Below are positions 9,210 through 18,177 of a DNA stretch of 64,000 bases, piece by piece. The notes beneath the pieces were generated by a model, which made no database searches, was not told the origin of the DNA, and was given only the letters and a program-made list of their open reading frames with translations. The translations under genes and the position numbers were made by a program. This DNA is from Streptomyces sp. Edi2 (GTDB taxonomy: Bacteria > Actinomycetota > Actinomycetes > Streptomycetales > Streptomycetaceae), in assembly GCF_040253635.1 (NCBI RefSeq), contig NZ_JBEJGX010000003.1, positions 3,348,001-3,412,000 on the forward strand, in the 5' to 3' direction. Positions within the stretch are counted from its first letter, which is position 1. Every line of letters begins with the position of its first letter.

Positions 9210-9527
9210 TCAGAGCCCGAGGTAACGCGTCACGGCATGTTCGACTTCGGCGAGTTCATCACGGTCGAGATAGTGGATGGGGTCACCGTGAATGAAAGAG
9301 GTATCGACCGTGCGGATCTGATCGACCAGAAACCTCGTACTGGTCCCTGCCAGTGCAACCTCGGGCCGGAAGACCGAGGGCTGCGCACTGGTGGACGTCG
9401 GGACAACGGTGGCGACGCTCCAAGGCATGGATGTAGGGCTCAGCACCAGGCCGAAACGGCGCCCTCGCTGCTCGTGCCCGCGCTTCGCATCGCCGAAGTC
9501 GACGCGGTAGACGGCGCCGCGGATCAC
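9210..9527 (-). CDS. MazF/PemK-family type II toxin (endoribonuclease)
   Basis: A 105-residue PemK/MazF-like protein. The N-terminal [11 protein letters not shown], the central [10 protein letters not shown], and the segment [11 protein letters not shown] are hallmarks of the family, which cleaves mRNA at short motifs. The GTG start overlaps the antitoxin stop by 4 bases (GTGA), giving a coupled two-gene operon with antitoxin first. It is isolated among chromosomal genes and adjoins a decayed regulatory module, so it could be a transferred unit. Confidence 0.85.
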   Translation of the reverse strand: MIRGAVYRVDFGDAKRGHEQRGRRFGLVLSPTSMPWSVATVVPTSTSAQPSVFRPEVALAGTSTRFLVDQIRTVDTSFIHGDPIHYLDRDELAEVEHAVTRYLGL

Positions 9528-9724
9528 CAGGCGTCCTCTTCCGTGGTCAGGTCCTCACCGGCAAGGCGCTCTGCGTCGCTGCGGGCATGGGAGAGCCATT
9601 CCTCACGCTCCAGGAGCCGCAGCGCACGCCGGATCACGTCACTGGTTCCCTCGCCACCACGCATGGCGTCCTTGATGATCCGCGCATCCTCTTCGGTGGG
9701 CCGAAACCCTATCGTTGCTGCCAT
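9524..9724 (-). CDS. Ribbon-helix-helix-like antitoxin of the MazF pair
   Basis: A 66-residue antitoxin beginning [19 protein letters not shown]. The N-terminal half (strand, helix, helix, with [15 protein letters not shown]) fits a MetJ/Arc ribbon-helix-helix DNA-binding domain; the acidic C terminus ([11 protein letters not shown]) would wrap the toxin. ATG at 9724 lacks a Shine-Dalgarno site, but a good promoter ends only 7 bases upstream, so the mRNA is probably leaderless. The family neutralises the toxin and represses the operon. Confidence 0.85.
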   Translation of the reverse strand: MAATIGFRPTEEDARIIKDAMRGGEGTSDVIRRALRLLEREEWLSHARSDAERLAGEDLTTEEDAW

Positions 9725-9731
9725 ACAGGAC

Positions 9732-9761
9732 AGATTAAAGCCGTGTGCAACACCTGTCCAA
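9732..9761 (-). promoter_or_regulatory. Promoter of the toxin-antitoxin operon, likely leaderless
   Basis: On the minus strand, TTGGAC (9761-9756) and TAATCT (9737-9732) are 18 bases apart, close to the vegetative consensus. The -10 ends 7 bases before the antitoxin ATG. The spacer contains GTGTTGCACAC, a near-palindrome suited to autorepression. Confidence 0.5.
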
Positions 9762-9777
9762 CGGTTGTAGTACACCT

Positions 9778-10198
9778 TCACCGCCAGGCCGGTCGCAGGG
9801 CGAACCCACACCAGACGGCCTTGCCGGGCGTCCGCTCCCCCACGCCCCACTTGTCCGCCGGCGCCTCCACCGGCAGTATCCCGCGCCCGTCCTCGTCCAC
9901 CGGCCCGGCGCCCGTCCGCACCCGCGGCCACCCGTCCCCGCTGTGCTGCCCCTCCAGCCGCAGCACCCCACCCGCGGGCGGCCACACGTACGGCTGGAAA
10001 CCGCGCCCCGGCGGCACCCCGTGGCGCAGCGCGTTCGCCGCCGGCTCGCTCACACACAGCAACACCGCGTCCGCCGGCTCCCCGACAGCCCCACTCCGCG
10101 AGCGCCGCCCGCATCAACTCCCTCGCCCTCGGCACCGATCGTCGCTCAGGCCGGTAGAACCGCTCGCGTGCGCAGGGGAGTTGCCTCTCTCCGTTCAT
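9778..10198 (-). pseudogene. Frameshifted HATPase_c (SpoIIAB/RsbW-like) ATP-binding protein
   Basis: Two frames together spell a typical Streptomyces single-domain ATP-binding anti-sigma-like protein. The first frame starts at ATG 10198 and gives [20 protein letters not shown]. The second gives the N box [11 protein letters not shown] and the G box [18 protein letters not shown], ending at 9778. The shift is at about 10080-10095, where one extra base restores the second frame. Genes of this type normally accompany an XRE regulator and a DUF397 protein; the DUF397 gene is next door and the regulator is absent. A sequencing error is the alternative. Confidence 0.7.
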
Positions 10199-10254
10199 AC
10201 GACGACGGTCGCAGTGCGCAACTACGGTGCCCAGTACGCGATCCCGTACTCGTG

Positions 10255-10530
10255 ATGAGTACGGGCGCACATAAGGTCACCGGCACCGGGCTGAACGGGC
10301 CATGCGTGCTGCTGGAAACCCCCGACCACCCACACTTGGCCTATGCCGAGGCGCAACGCAGCAGCGTGCTGACGTCCGACGCCGATATAGGGGGCGCCGC
10401 CCACCCGTCCACCCTCCACATCCGCGACTCCAAGGACCCACAGGGCCCGCACCTCGACTTCTCGCCGGGCGCCTGGGCCTCGTTCACCTCGTACGCCTCA
10501 GGTAGCGCTGCCGCCACACCAGCCCCGTAA
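10255..10530 (+). CDS. DUF397 domain protein
   Basis: A 91-residue protein whose C-terminal half has the DUF397 signature [24 protein letters not shown]. The N-terminal half is diverged from the usual SSYSNGxxNCVEVA pattern. The family is small, linked with XRE regulators and BldB-like development control in Streptomyces; its biochemical role is unclear. It is divergent from the HATPase relic and convergent with the lipoprotein gene. The missing regulator and broken ATPase suggest a decaying module. ATG 10255 was chosen; GTG at 10252 is also in frame. Confidence 0.7.
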   Translation: MSTGAHKVTGTGLNGPCVLLETPDHPHLAYAEAQRSSVLTSDADIGGAAHPSTLHIRDSKDPQGPHLDFSPGAWASFTSYASGSAAATPAP

Positions 10531-10550
10531 CCGAGGCCCCGTAACCGGGG

Positions 10551-11090
10551 CTATTCGGCCGCCTCCCGCGGCGGGCCCATCCATATCCGGTCCGCGCAGA
10601 GGGTCATCCGCAGGCGCTTGCCCTTCTCGTCCCGTGCCACGACCGCCTGGCGGCCGGGGTAGTCACGCGGCGCGGACACCACGGCGAGGTCGTTGGTGAC
10701 CATGGCGGCGTTCGGCTGGGTGCCGGCGGGGCAGTCCCGGTAGCGCAGGGGGGCCGTGATGGTCCCGCCGCGCGGCAGGTCTATCGGCAGGGTCTTGCCA
10801 TGGCCCTGGGCGTCCGACTCGGGCCCCTTGCCGAGGTGGACCTCGAAGGCCGGGAATCCGTGGAACACACAGGGCCCGGAACCGCTGTTGGCGATGGACA
10901 GCCGGGCCTCGCGCTGTTCGGTGTGCGGCTTCTTCTTCAGGACGGTGAGCGTCCAGCGCAGGCCCTTGGTCGTGCACTGGGCATGCAGCGCCGACATCCG
11001 CGCCGAGCCGCAGCCGGTCAGGGCCAGGCCCGCCGTGGCGGTCAAGGTCAGCGCGGCCGCCACCACCGCGAGATGTGAAGGCCGTCGCAC
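10551..11090 (-). CDS. DUF4232-type secreted lipoprotein
   Basis: A 179-residue lipoprotein: signal peptide with the lipobox LTGC, acylated Cys at about residue 27, then a DUF4232-like domain (ARLSIANSGSGPCVFHGFP, YRDCPAG). Function unknown; surface-attached. I prefer GTG at 11090 because CAGGGGGAGCC precedes it and it gives a normal signal peptide; the frame is open to 11144. A small hairpin, AGCCCC/GGGGCT at 10521-10552, lies between this gene and DUF397. Confidence 0.75.
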   Translation of the reverse strand: MRRPSHLAVVAAALTLTATAGLALTGCGSARMSALHAQCTTKGLRWTLTVLKKKPHTEQREARLSIANSGSGPCVFHGFPAFEVHLGKGPESDAQGHGKTLPIDLPRGGTITAPLRYRDCPAGTQPNAAMVTNDLAVVSAPRDYPGRQAVVARDEKGKRLRMTLCADRIWMGPPREAAE

Positions 11091-11202
11091 GGCTCCCCCT
11101 GTTCGTTCCTGACGGATTTCCTTGCCGTTAAGGAAAGAATTCACGCGCCCGGGGTTGCCTCTGCGGCCGTATCTTCTTCCGAACGCCGCATACGCCAGGC
11201 CG

Positions 11203-12177
11203 TCACCCCCGTAAGCCCATCACCCGCGCATCCGCCTCCGGGAGCCACCACGCCCTGCCCGGCGGCGCCAACCAGCCGTGCCGGCCGGCCAGTTCGCGAG
11301 CGGCCGCCCGCAACGCGTCCAGCCCGGGATGCCGCAGGCCCCGCCGCCACACCATCGAGACCGGTGAGAGCGGTACGGGATCGACGAGCGGCCGCAGCAC
11401 CATGCCCGGCACCTCGATGAACTCCACACTCGCCAGTACCGACCACCCCCGCTTGCGCACCACCCGGACGAACTCCTGCGAGCCCTCGATCTCCGGGAAC
11501 GGCTCGGCGGCCGCTATGCCGCGGCCCGCGAACAGCCGCTCGGCCAGGTCCGTCCACTCCGCGGTCTGCGGATTCCCGGCGGCCGCGTACAGCGTCTCGC
11601 CGGCCAGTTCACCGAGGGCGACGGCGGGCCGTGCGGCCAGTGGATGGTCCTCGCGCAGCAGGACCGCCATCGGCTCCAGCCGGACCGGCTGATGGTCGAG
11701 ACCGGCCCGCACGGCGGGCGGCAGCGCCGCGATCCGGCCGAAGGAGACATCTAGGCGGCCGGCCGCCACCTCGGCCGCCGCGCCGGTCAGCCCGCTGTGG
11801 AAGCGGGCGACCAGCTCACAGCTGTCGGGCACCCGGTCCCTGGCCGCCTCCAGCACCCCGTGGGCGGTACCGATCGGCACCCCCACATCGACCAGCAGCG
11901 GCCGCTCGGGGGCGGCCCGGAAGGCGGCGGCCAGCTCGTCGTGCGCGGCCAGCACCCGCCGGGCGAGGGGCAGCAGCCGTGCCCCGTCCGCCGTCAGGGA
12001 GACCTGGCGGGTGGTCCGTACGAACAGCGCGGCGCCCAACTCCCGCTCCAGACGCCGGATGTCGCGGCTCAGCGCCTGCTGGGCGACGTAGAGCCGGGCG
12101 GCGGCGCGGGTGAAGTGCAGTTCCTCGGCGACGGCGAGGAAAGCACGGAGCAGGCGCGGATCGATGTCGTACGGCAT
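11203..12177 (-). CDS. LysR-family transcription regulator
   Basis: A 324-residue LysR regulator. The N-terminal winged helix-turn-helix (LRAFLAVAEELHFTRAAARL, then QQALSRDIRRLERELGAALFVRTTRQVSLT) is followed by the two-lobed effector-binding domain. ATG at 12177 has AGGA 8 bases upstream. It is divergent from an MFS transporter with a 130-bp shared intergenic region, the classic layout for a LysR protein controlling its neighbour; the ligand is unknown. Confidence 0.88.
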   Translation of the reverse strand: MPYDIDPRLLRAFLAVAEELHFTRAAARLYVAQQALSRDIRRLERELGAALFVRTTRQVSLTADGARLLPLARRVLAAHDELAAAFRAAPERPLLVDVGVPIGTAHGVLEAARDRVPDSCELVARFHSGLTGAAAEVAAGRLDVSFGRIAALPPAVRAGLDHQPVRLEPMAVLLREDHPLAARPAVALGELAGETLYAAAGNPQTAEWTDLAERLFAGRGIAAAEPFPEIEGSQEFVRVVRKRGWSVLASVEFIEVPGMVLRPLVDPVPLSPVSMVWRRGLRHPGLDALRAAARELAGRHGWLAPPGRAWWLPEADARVMGLRG

Positions 12178-12307
12178 CGGGTCATCCTGGCAGCAGCGTT
12201 TTCTGCCGGTGCTTGCCGCGGGCCGCCGCACACTGACAACACAGGTGCGTGAATGGGCGCTGACCAGGTGTTGGACGGGCGGCCTTGGCGACAGCGACCG
12301 TAGAGGC

Positions 12308-13717
12308 ATGATCCTCTTCCTCGCCGCCCGCCCGGTCACCTCCCCCACTCTCGGCTCCGCTCGACCGGGGGGACCCCCATCGCCCGTACGCCCGGCCCCG
12401 CGGCGCGTCCGCCTCCGCACCCGCTTCCGTCCCCTCTTCCGCTTTCGTCCCCTCGCCCCCTACCGCCGGATCTTCGCCGTCCCCGGCACCCGCGCCTTCA
12501 CGGCCGCCAACCTGCCGGCCCGCCTCCCCATGGGGATGCTCAGCGTCAGCGCGGTGCTGATGATCGCCGGCTCGCGCGGCTCCTACGCACTGGCCGGAGC
12601 GGTCACCGCGACCGGGCTGGCGGCGACGGCGCTCGCCGGGCCGTGGACCGCCCGGCTGGTCGACCGTCACGGCCAGGCCCGGATCGCGGTCCCGGCCACC
12701 GCGCTCGCCGTCCTCGACTCGCTCGCCCTGCTCCTGTGCGTCCACTACGGCGCGCCCGACTGGACCCTCTTCGCCTGTTACGCGGCCACCGCCACCACCC
12801 CCAACACCGGCGGGCTGTCCCGGGCCCGCTGGGCGCACCTCTTCCGCGACGACCCGGCCGCCCGGCACACCGCCAACTCCTTCGAACAGGCCGCCGACGA
12901 GCTGTGCTTCCTGCTCGGGCCGGTGCTCGCCACGCTGCTGTGCACCACCCTCGCCCCCGAGGCGGGCACGGCGGTGGCCGCGGCGCTGCTGCTGACCGGG
13001 GTGCTGCTGTTCGCGGCCCAGCGCCGCACCGAACCACCCGTGACGCCGGCCCCGGCCACCGGCAGGACCCGCTCTCCCCTGCGCCTGCCGGGGCTGCCAC
13101 CGCTCCTGGCCACCTTCCTCGCCACCGGCGCGGTCTTCGGCTCCCTGGAGGTCGTGACGCTCGCCTTCGCCGACGCGCACGGCATACGGTCCGCGGCGGG
13201 CGGACTGCTCGCCCTGCAGGCGGCGGGCTCCTGCGCGGCCGGGCTGCTCTACGGCCTGCTCCGCCCGACCAAGGGCGTCCCTCCCGGCTCCTCAACCGCT
13301 TGGGGGGCCGCCGGCCACCGCTTCCTCGGCTGCACCGCGGCGATGGCGGCCCTGATGCTGCTCCCGCCGCTCGCGGCCACGACAGGGGGCCCGGCGACGC
13401 TGGCCGTCGCACTCCTCCTGGCCGGTATGGCGACGGCGCCGACCATGGTCACCGGCATGGGACTCGTCCAGTCGCTGACACCGCCAGGGCAGCTCAACGA
13501 GGGCATGACGCTCGCCGTGACCGCGCTGCTGGGCGGGATCGCGGCCGGATCGGCGGGCGGCGGCTGGGCGGTCGAGCACCTGGCCGGGGCGGGCGCGGCC
13601 TACGGGGTGCCCGCGGCGGCGGCCGCCCTCGCGGCGGCCGTCACCCAGCTCACGGCACGCAAACGACTCAGGCCCCGCCGTCCTGGGACGGCGGGGCCTG
13701 GGCCTCACATGGGATGA
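12308..13717 (+). CDS. MFS transporter with repeat-derived N terminus
   Basis: A 469-residue integral membrane transporter with about 12 helices, similar in layout to small Streptomyces drug/metabolite exporters (MAGSRGSYALAGAV, GPWTARLVDRHGQARI, LTPPGQLNEGMT). The best start is ATG 12308, although its GAGG is very close. Residues about 11-25 are translated from a GC-rich palindromic element, and no other start exists before 12531. The last codons overlap the tmRNA terminator hairpin. It is divergent from LysR, which may control it. Confidence 0.75.
   Translation: MILFLAARPVTSPTLGSARPGGPPSPVRPAPRRVRLRTRFRPLFRFRPLAPYRRIFAVPGTRAFTAANLPARLPMGMLSVSAVLMIAGSRGSYALAGAVTATGLAATALAGPWTARLVDRHGQARIAVPATALAVLDSLALLLCVHYGAPDWTLFACYAATATTPNTGGLSRARWAHLFRDDPAARHTANSFEQAADELCFLLGPVLATLLCTTLAPEAGTAVAAALLLTGVLLFAAQRRTEPPVTPAPATGRTRSPLRLPGLPPLLATFLATGAVFGSLEVVTLAFADAHGIRSAAGGLLALQAAGSCAAGLLYGLLRPTKGVPPGSSTAWGAAGHRFLGCTAAMAALMLLPPLAATTGGPATLAVALLLAGMATAPTMVTGMGLVQSLTPPGQLNEGMTLAVTALLGGIAAGSAGGGWAVEHLAGAGAAYGVPAAAAALAAAVTQLTARKRLRPRRPGTAGPGPHMG
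12341..12380. repeat. GC-rich palindromic element inside the MFS 5' end
   Basis: Consists of CTCCCCCACTCTCGGC, CTCCGCTCGACC and GGGGGGACCCCC. This composition matches a short repeat I recall as dispersed in Streptomyces genomes. It is read through as SPTLGSARPGGPPSP. Confidence 0.6.
13671..13698. terminator. Terminator hairpin of ssrA, inside the MFS 3' end
   Basis: A perfect 13-bp stem (GGCCCCGCCGTCC) with a 2-base loop, 21 bases beyond the tmRNA 3' end on the minus strand. It also encodes the last residues of the MFS protein. Confidence 0.8.
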
Positions 13718-13718
13718 G

Positions 13719-14085
13719 TGGAGATGGCGGGAATCGAACCCGCGTCCAACGGTGCGGAATCAGGGCTTCTCCGAGTGCAGTTCGCTGCGATTTTCTCGGC
13801 CCCGGAGATCACGCGAACAAGTCTCCGACGGGCTCAGCCACTGTTTGATTTCCTTCTAAACCCCGTGACCGGGTCTAGAAGTTTAGTTCCCTAGTCGATG
13901 CCAGGATCCGGGTCGGGAACAGCCCCGGGCTGACACTTCGCAAGTCGCTACTTAGGCAGCGAGGGCGAAGGAATCGCGCTTGGTATTGGCGATTATTGGT
14001 TGCGACATATGGTTAACGAGATCATTGCCGCTTCCTCGACTCGCTTCCCCTGCTTCGACATCCGCTGTCGAAACCGATCATCCCC
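13719..14085 (-). ncRNA. ssrA: Transfer-messenger RNA (tmRNA)
   Basis: About 367 nt. The 5' end GGGGATG pairs with CATCTCC at the 3' end to form the acceptor stem. The T arm GGTTCGATTCCC lies next to the 3' end. CCA is not encoded; the next bases are CTC. The tag frame is 13990-13952 and reads ANTKRDSFALAA followed by TAA. It rescues stalled ribosomes together with SmpB, whose gene is just upstream on the same strand. Confidence 0.96.
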
Positions 14086-14109
14086 ATGTTGATTTTTCAA
14101 GGTGGTACC

Positions 14110-14129
14110 CACACCCCTCGTGGGGTGTG
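14110..14129. terminator. Candidate terminator between smpB and ssrA
   Basis: An 8-bp stem (CACACCCC/GGGGTGTG) with a 4-base loop, located downstream of smpB and before the tmRNA 5' end. Confidence 0.5.
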
Positions 14130-14209
14130 CTCCCATCGTACGGGAACAACGCGGGCCGGTGCCAGCGTATTCCCTCGCGGACCGGCCGGTACGGGCCCGT
14201 CCGGGCAGA

Positions 14210-14707
14210 TCAGGCCCGCTGCCGGCGCCGCGCCGCCGAGATGGCGCGGTCCGTCTCGCGGCGGTCCTGCTGCTCGCGGAGCGTCTGCCGCTTGTCGTAC
14301 TCCTTCTTGCCCTTGGCCAGGGCGATCTCGACCTTGGCCCGGCCGTCCTTGAAATAGAGGGCCAGCGGCACGATCGTGTGCCCCGACTCCTGGCTCTTGG
14401 CCTCCAGCTTGTCGATCTCCACGCGGTGCATCAGCAGCTTCCGCTTGCGCCGCGCGCTGTGGTTCGTCCAGGTGCCCTGGGCGTATTCGGGGATGTGCAC
14501 GTTGTGCAGCCAGGCCTCGCCCCGGTCGATCTGGATGAAACCGTCCACCAGCGACGCCCGGCCCTGCCGCAGCGACTTCACCTCGGTGCCGGTCAGCACC
14601 AGGCCACACTCGTAGGTGTCCAGGATGAGGTAGTCGTGCCGCGCCTTCTTGTGCTGCGCCACGAGCTTGCGCCCGGGGGTCTTGTCCTTGCCCTTGTCCT
14701 TAGCCAT
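14210..14707 (-). CDS. smpB: SsrA-binding protein SmpB
   Basis: 165 residues, the normal length. SmpB OB-fold motifs seen: [33 protein letters not shown], and the basic C-terminal tail with [20 protein letters not shown] that acts in the ribosomal A site and mRNA channel. It binds tmRNA and delivers it to stalled ribosomes. It lies 18 bp after the S41 protease stop, so it is probably cotranscribed with it and with ftsEX. Confidence 0.97.
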   Translation of the reverse strand: MAKDKGKDKTPGRKLVAQHKKARHDYLILDTYECGLVLTGTEVKSLRQGRASLVDGFIQIDRGEAWLHNVHIPEYAQGTWTNHSARRKRKLLMHRVEIDKLEAKSQESGHTIVPLALYFKDGRAKVEIALAKGKKEYDKRQTLREQQDRRETDRAISAARRRQRA

Positions 14708-14725
14708 AGTGCTGCCATTTTCGCA

Positions 14726-15946
14726 CTACGCACCGCCCCCGAGGCCACTCAATACTGTGCGAGCCCGTTTCTCCGCCCCGGATCCGACCGTGACGTCGGG
14801 GGTGAGGCCGTCGCCGTCGGCATTCCGGCCGGACGGCGTGCGGTAGTGGCCGACGGTCAGCTCGGCGACCGAACCGTCCGCCAGCGTGCTGGGCATCTGC
14901 ACCGTGCCTTTGCCGAAGGTCCTGGAACCCACCACGAGCGCCCGCCCCCGGTCCTGGAGCGCCCCGGACAGCAGCTCGGCGGCGCTCATCGTGCCGCCGT
15001 CGACGAGGACGACCAGGGGGATACGGGTGTTGCCGCCCCGCCGGGCGTACAGCGCGCGCTGGCTGCCGCGTACGTCATACGTCGCGACCAGACCGCCGTC
15101 GAGGAAGGCGGAGGCGGTGGCCACCGCCTCGGTGACCAGGCCGCCGGTGTTGCCGCGCAGATCGAGCAGCATGCCGCCCTGCGGGGAGGCGCGGCGCACC
15201 GCCCGGCGGACCACCGCACCGGTGCCCTTGCCGAACGCGGCGATCTTGACGCGGGTCGGGCCGTGCGCACCGGCAGGACGGTCGATGACGACGTTGCGGG
15301 ATCTGAGCCGGGTGCGGTGCAAGGCGGCCGACCAGCGGCGGGTGCCGCGCTGCAGGTCCAGTGTCACGGGGGTGCCGGCAGCGGCGGCGGGCTGACCGGA
15401 ACCGCCGGTGGCGGCGCCGCGCAGCCGGGCGACGACGTCGGTGACCGGCGCGCCCCGGGAGGGGCGGCCGTCGACGGCGCGCAGCCGGTCGCCCACGGCG
15501 ATACCGGCGCGCGCGGCGGGGCCGCCGGGCTGGACCCGGGACACCTCGATCCGGCCGTGGGGCGCCTGCCGCACCCAGAGCCCGACGCCGACATAGCCGC
15601 CGTCCAACTGCGCCTGGAAATCCTTGAACTCGTCCGCGCTGTAGATCGTCGACCAGCGGTCGCCGCTGCGGCTGACGACGTCAGCGGCGGCCTGCGCACC
15701 GGACTTGCCGTCCTCGACGGCCTCGGAAGCGGCGCGCTCGACGGCCGCGCGGTCCGCGGTGGCGGACTCGGGGACCCGTGCGCCGGACGCCGCGCGGGCC
15801 GGTGCGGGCCGCCCGGCCGCGCCCTGGGCACTCTCGCTCCAGGTGCCGGTCGCCGCGCCGGTGGCGAGCACGCCGGCGAGGAACAACGTCAGGGCCGCCC
15901 CGCGGCGAATGCGGCGGGGCCGGTCGTACGAACACGGGCCCGACAT
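14726..15946 (-). CDS. S41-family C-terminal processing protease with PDZ domain
   Basis: 406 residues: a transmembrane or signal segment (ALTLFLAGVLATGAATG, residues about 15-35), a PDZ domain around VSRVQPGGPAARAGIAVGDRLRAV, then a tail-specific protease domain with catalytic Ser in GGTMSAAELLSGAL and Lys in RTFGKGTVQ. It acts outside the membrane on C termini of envelope proteins. ATG 15946 was preferred over an upstream frame extension because it precedes the signal segment. It sits between ftsX and smpB on the same strand, a conserved Streptomyces order. Confidence 0.9.
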   Translation of the reverse strand: MSGPCSYDRPRRIRRGAALTLFLAGVLATGAATGTWSESAQGAAGRPAPARAASGARVPESATADRAAVERAASEAVEDGKSGAQAAADVVSRSGDRWSTIYSADEFKDFQAQLDGGYVGVGLWVRQAPHGRIEVSRVQPGGPAARAGIAVGDRLRAVDGRPSRGAPVTDVVARLRGAATGGSGQPAAAAGTPVTLDLQRGTRRWSAALHRTRLRSRNVVIDRPAGAHGPTRVKIAAFGKGTGAVVRRAVRRASPQGGMLLDLRGNTGGLVTEAVATASAFLDGGLVATYDVRGSQRALYARRGGNTRIPLVVLVDGGTMSAAELLSGALQDRGRALVVGSRTFGKGTVQMPSTLADGSVAELTVGHYRTPSGRNADGDGLTPDVTVGSGAEKRARTVLSGLGGGA

Positions 15947-16014
15947 GCCGGTGAGTCTAGGGGACAAAAGGGCGCCGTACGGCAAGTTGACCGTACGGCG
16001 CCCCTTGGCAAAGC

Positions 16015-16929
16015 TCACACCTTGAGGTACTTGCGCAACGCGAAGAACGCGGCGAGCGCGGGCATCAGCAGCCCGATCAGGAGGACCAGCGGGAGCACCG
16101 CCGCGACCGAGTCCCAGCCGATGAAGTTGACCACCTGGATCTTCTTCGCCAGCCAGTTGTTGATCAGGGCGTACTTGCCGCCGACCAGCAGCACACAGGC
16201 AAAGGCCGCGCCCAGCAGCCCCGCAATGGCGGCCTCCAGGATGAACGGCATCTGGATATAGAAGCTGGACGCTCCCACCAGCCGCATGATCCCGGTCTCC
16301 CGCCGGCGGCTGAACGCCGACACCCGGACGGTGTTGACGATCAGCATCAGCGCAACGACGAGCATCAGCGCCATCACGACTATCGCGGCGATGTTCATGC
16401 CGTTGAGGAGGTTGAACAGCGGCTCGACGGTGTCCCGTTGATCCTGTACTTCCTGGACGCCGGGCCGTTCGGAGAACGCCGACTTGATGACGGCGTACTT
16501 CGTCGGGTCCTTGAGCTTGACGCGGAAGGACTCGGGAAGCTGGTCGGGCGTCACCACTCCGGCCACGGGCGTATCGCCGAACTGCTCCTTGTAGTGCTTG
16601 TAGGCCTGGTCGCTGGACTCGTACACCACCGGCTTCTGCACGATCGGCAGCCGGTCGAGCTCGGCCTTGATGTCGTTCTTCTGCTGCTGGGTGGCCGCAC
16701 CCTTGGCGCAGTTGGTGCCGGTGTCGGCATCGTTCTTGTTGCAGAAGAAGATGGAGACGTTGACCTTGTCGTACCAGTAGCCCTTCATCGTGCTGACCTG
16801 GTCGCGCATCAGCAGCGAGGCGCCGAACAGGCCCAGCGAGAGGGCTACGGAGACGATGACTGCGAAGGTCATCGTGAGGTTTCGGCGGAGACCGACGCCG
16901 ATCTCCGACAGGACGAACTGGGCGCGCAT
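16015..16929 (-). CDS. ftsX: Cell-division ABC transporter-like permease FtsX
   Basis: 304 residues with four membrane helices: one near residues 20-45, then a roughly 140-residue extracellular domain (with Cys in FFCNKNDADTGTNC), then three C-terminal helices. With FtsE it forms a complex that transmits an ATP-driven change across the membrane to peptidoglycan hydrolases. ATG 16929 lies 33 bp after the ftsE stop, so it is cotranscribed. Confidence 0.96.
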   Translation of the reverse strand: MRAQFVLSEIGVGLRRNLTMTFAVIVSVALSLGLFGASLLMRDQVSTMKGYWYDKVNVSIFFCNKNDADTGTNCAKGAATQQQKNDIKAELDRLPIVQKPVVYESSDQAYKHYKEQFGDTPVAGVVTPDQLPESFRVKLKDPTKYAVIKSAFSERPGVQEVQDQRDTVEPLFNLLNGMNIAAIVVMALMLVVALMLIVNTVRVSAFSRRRETGIMRLVGASSFYIQMPFILEAAIAGLLGAAFACVLLVGGKYALINNWLAKKIQVVNFIGWDSVAAVLPLVLLIGLLMPALAAFFALRKYLKV

Positions 16930-16961
16930 GGCGTCCTTTCAGTACTGGGGGCCGTACACGC

Positions 16962-17651
16962 TTAGTGCTGGTAGCCGTACACGCCGCGCGACTGGTCGCG
17001 TACGAGCCGGCCCTTCTCGAGTTCCATGACCCGCTTGCGCATCTGGTCGACGATCTGCTGGTCGTGGGTGGCCATGACCACCGTCGTACCGGTCCGGTTG
17101 ATCCGGTCCAGCAGCTTCATGATGCCGACCGAGGTCTGCGGGTCGAGGTTGCCGGTGGGCTCGTCCGCGATGAGCAGCATCGGGCGGTTGACGAAGGCCC
17201 GGGCGATGGCGACGCGCTGCTGCTCACCACCGGAGAGCTCACCCGGCATACGGTCCTCTTTGCCGCCGAGTCCGACGAGTTCGAGGACCTCGGGAACCGT
17301 CTTGCGGATCTGGCCGCGCGGCTTGCCGATCACCTCGAGGGCAAAGGCGACATTCTCCCCCACGGTCTTGTTGGGGAGCAGCCGGAAGTCCTGGAAGACC
17401 GTGCCCACCTGGCGCCGCATCTGCGGGACCTTCCAGTTGGAGAGCTTCCCGAGGTCCTTGCCGAGGACGTGCACATGGCCGTGGCTGACGCGCTCCTCGC
17501 GCAGCAGCAGCCTCAGGAAGGTGGACTTACCGGAGCCCGAGGAGCCCACCAGGAAGACGAACTCGCCGCGCTCGATCTCGAGCGAGACGTCCCTGAGTGC
17601 AGGGCGGTTCTGCTTCGGGTAAGTCTTGGAGACGTTGTCGAATCGGATCAC
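16962..17651 (-). CDS. ftsE: Cell-division ATP-binding protein FtsE
   Basis: 229 residues, ABC ATPase: Walker [11 protein letters not shown] loop [14 protein letters not shown], signature [15 protein letters not shown], Walker [15 protein letters not shown] loop MATHD. It partners FtsX. The start is GTG 17651 ([12 protein letters not shown]) with a poor ribosome site. First gene of the apparent ftsE-ftsX-protease-smpB run. Confidence 0.96.
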   Translation of the reverse strand: MIRFDNVSKTYPKQNRPALRDVSLEIERGEFVFLVGSSGSGKSTFLRLLLREERVSHGHVHVLGKDLGKLSNWKVPQMRRQVGTVFQDFRLLPNKTVGENVAFALEVIGKPRGQIRKTVPEVLELVGLGGKEDRMPGELSGGEQQRVAIARAFVNRPMLLIADEPTGNLDPQTSVGIMKLLDRINRTGTTVVMATHDQQIVDQMRKRVMELEKGRLVRDQSRGVYGYQH

Positions 17652-17900
17652 TGATGCACCACGGTCGACCTGAATAGGGGCACGGTTGCCGAGTTGCGGC
17701 TCCCGTCGGTGTGCGTGACCATACGCGAACCTCGCAGGGCGGCCCAGTCGGCGTAGGCGGTTGGTGCGCTTATTCACGGCACCTACGGGACAAAAGGCGC
17801 ACAATTCTGCGGGGCGCGCCGTTTGGGCCATGAGCTGGCACAGTGGGAGAGGGAACCAATGCGCCTTCCGGTGCGTTGGTGCAGTGGAGAAGGAGGTCGC

Positions 17901-18095
17901 ATGACGTACGACCGACTGGTGTGCGCCAACTGCGCGGCCCCTGTGAACGAGGGCCGCTGCCCCGTGTGCCGGGCCAGCAGAGAACGTCTTCAGCAGCAAG
18001 CGGGCGGTATCTTCGCCCAGCTCAGCCCGGCGATGCTGGTGGCGCTGATGATCGTGCTGATCGCGCTGGGTGTACTGCTCCACCAGGCCGTCTGA
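17901..18095 (+). CDS. Small zinc-ribbon single-pass membrane protein
   Basis: A 64-residue protein: CANCAAP and RCPVCR form a two-knuckle zinc ribbon (residues 9-26), followed by a short linker ([15 protein letters not shown]) and one transmembrane helix ([17 protein letters not shown]) at the C terminus. ATG 17901 has GAAGGAGGT at ideal spacing. It is divergent from ftsE. Function unknown; probably a conserved Streptomyces membrane protein. Confidence 0.8.
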   Translation: MTYDRLVCANCAAPVNEGRCPVCRASRERLQQQAGGIFAQLSPAMLVALMIVLIALGVLLHQAV

Positions 18096-18177
18096 CACCG
18101 ATCCGCCCGACACCCGTACGGGACTTTCCCGCCGACCACCCGTACGAGGACTTTCCGGCGGCCGTCACACAAACGCC

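Noticed and set aside
13719..14085. tRNA gene from the T-arm-like sequence
   Set aside because: The T arm belongs to tmRNA: paired acceptor ends 367 nt apart and an ALAA tag frame between. No separate tRNA was found.
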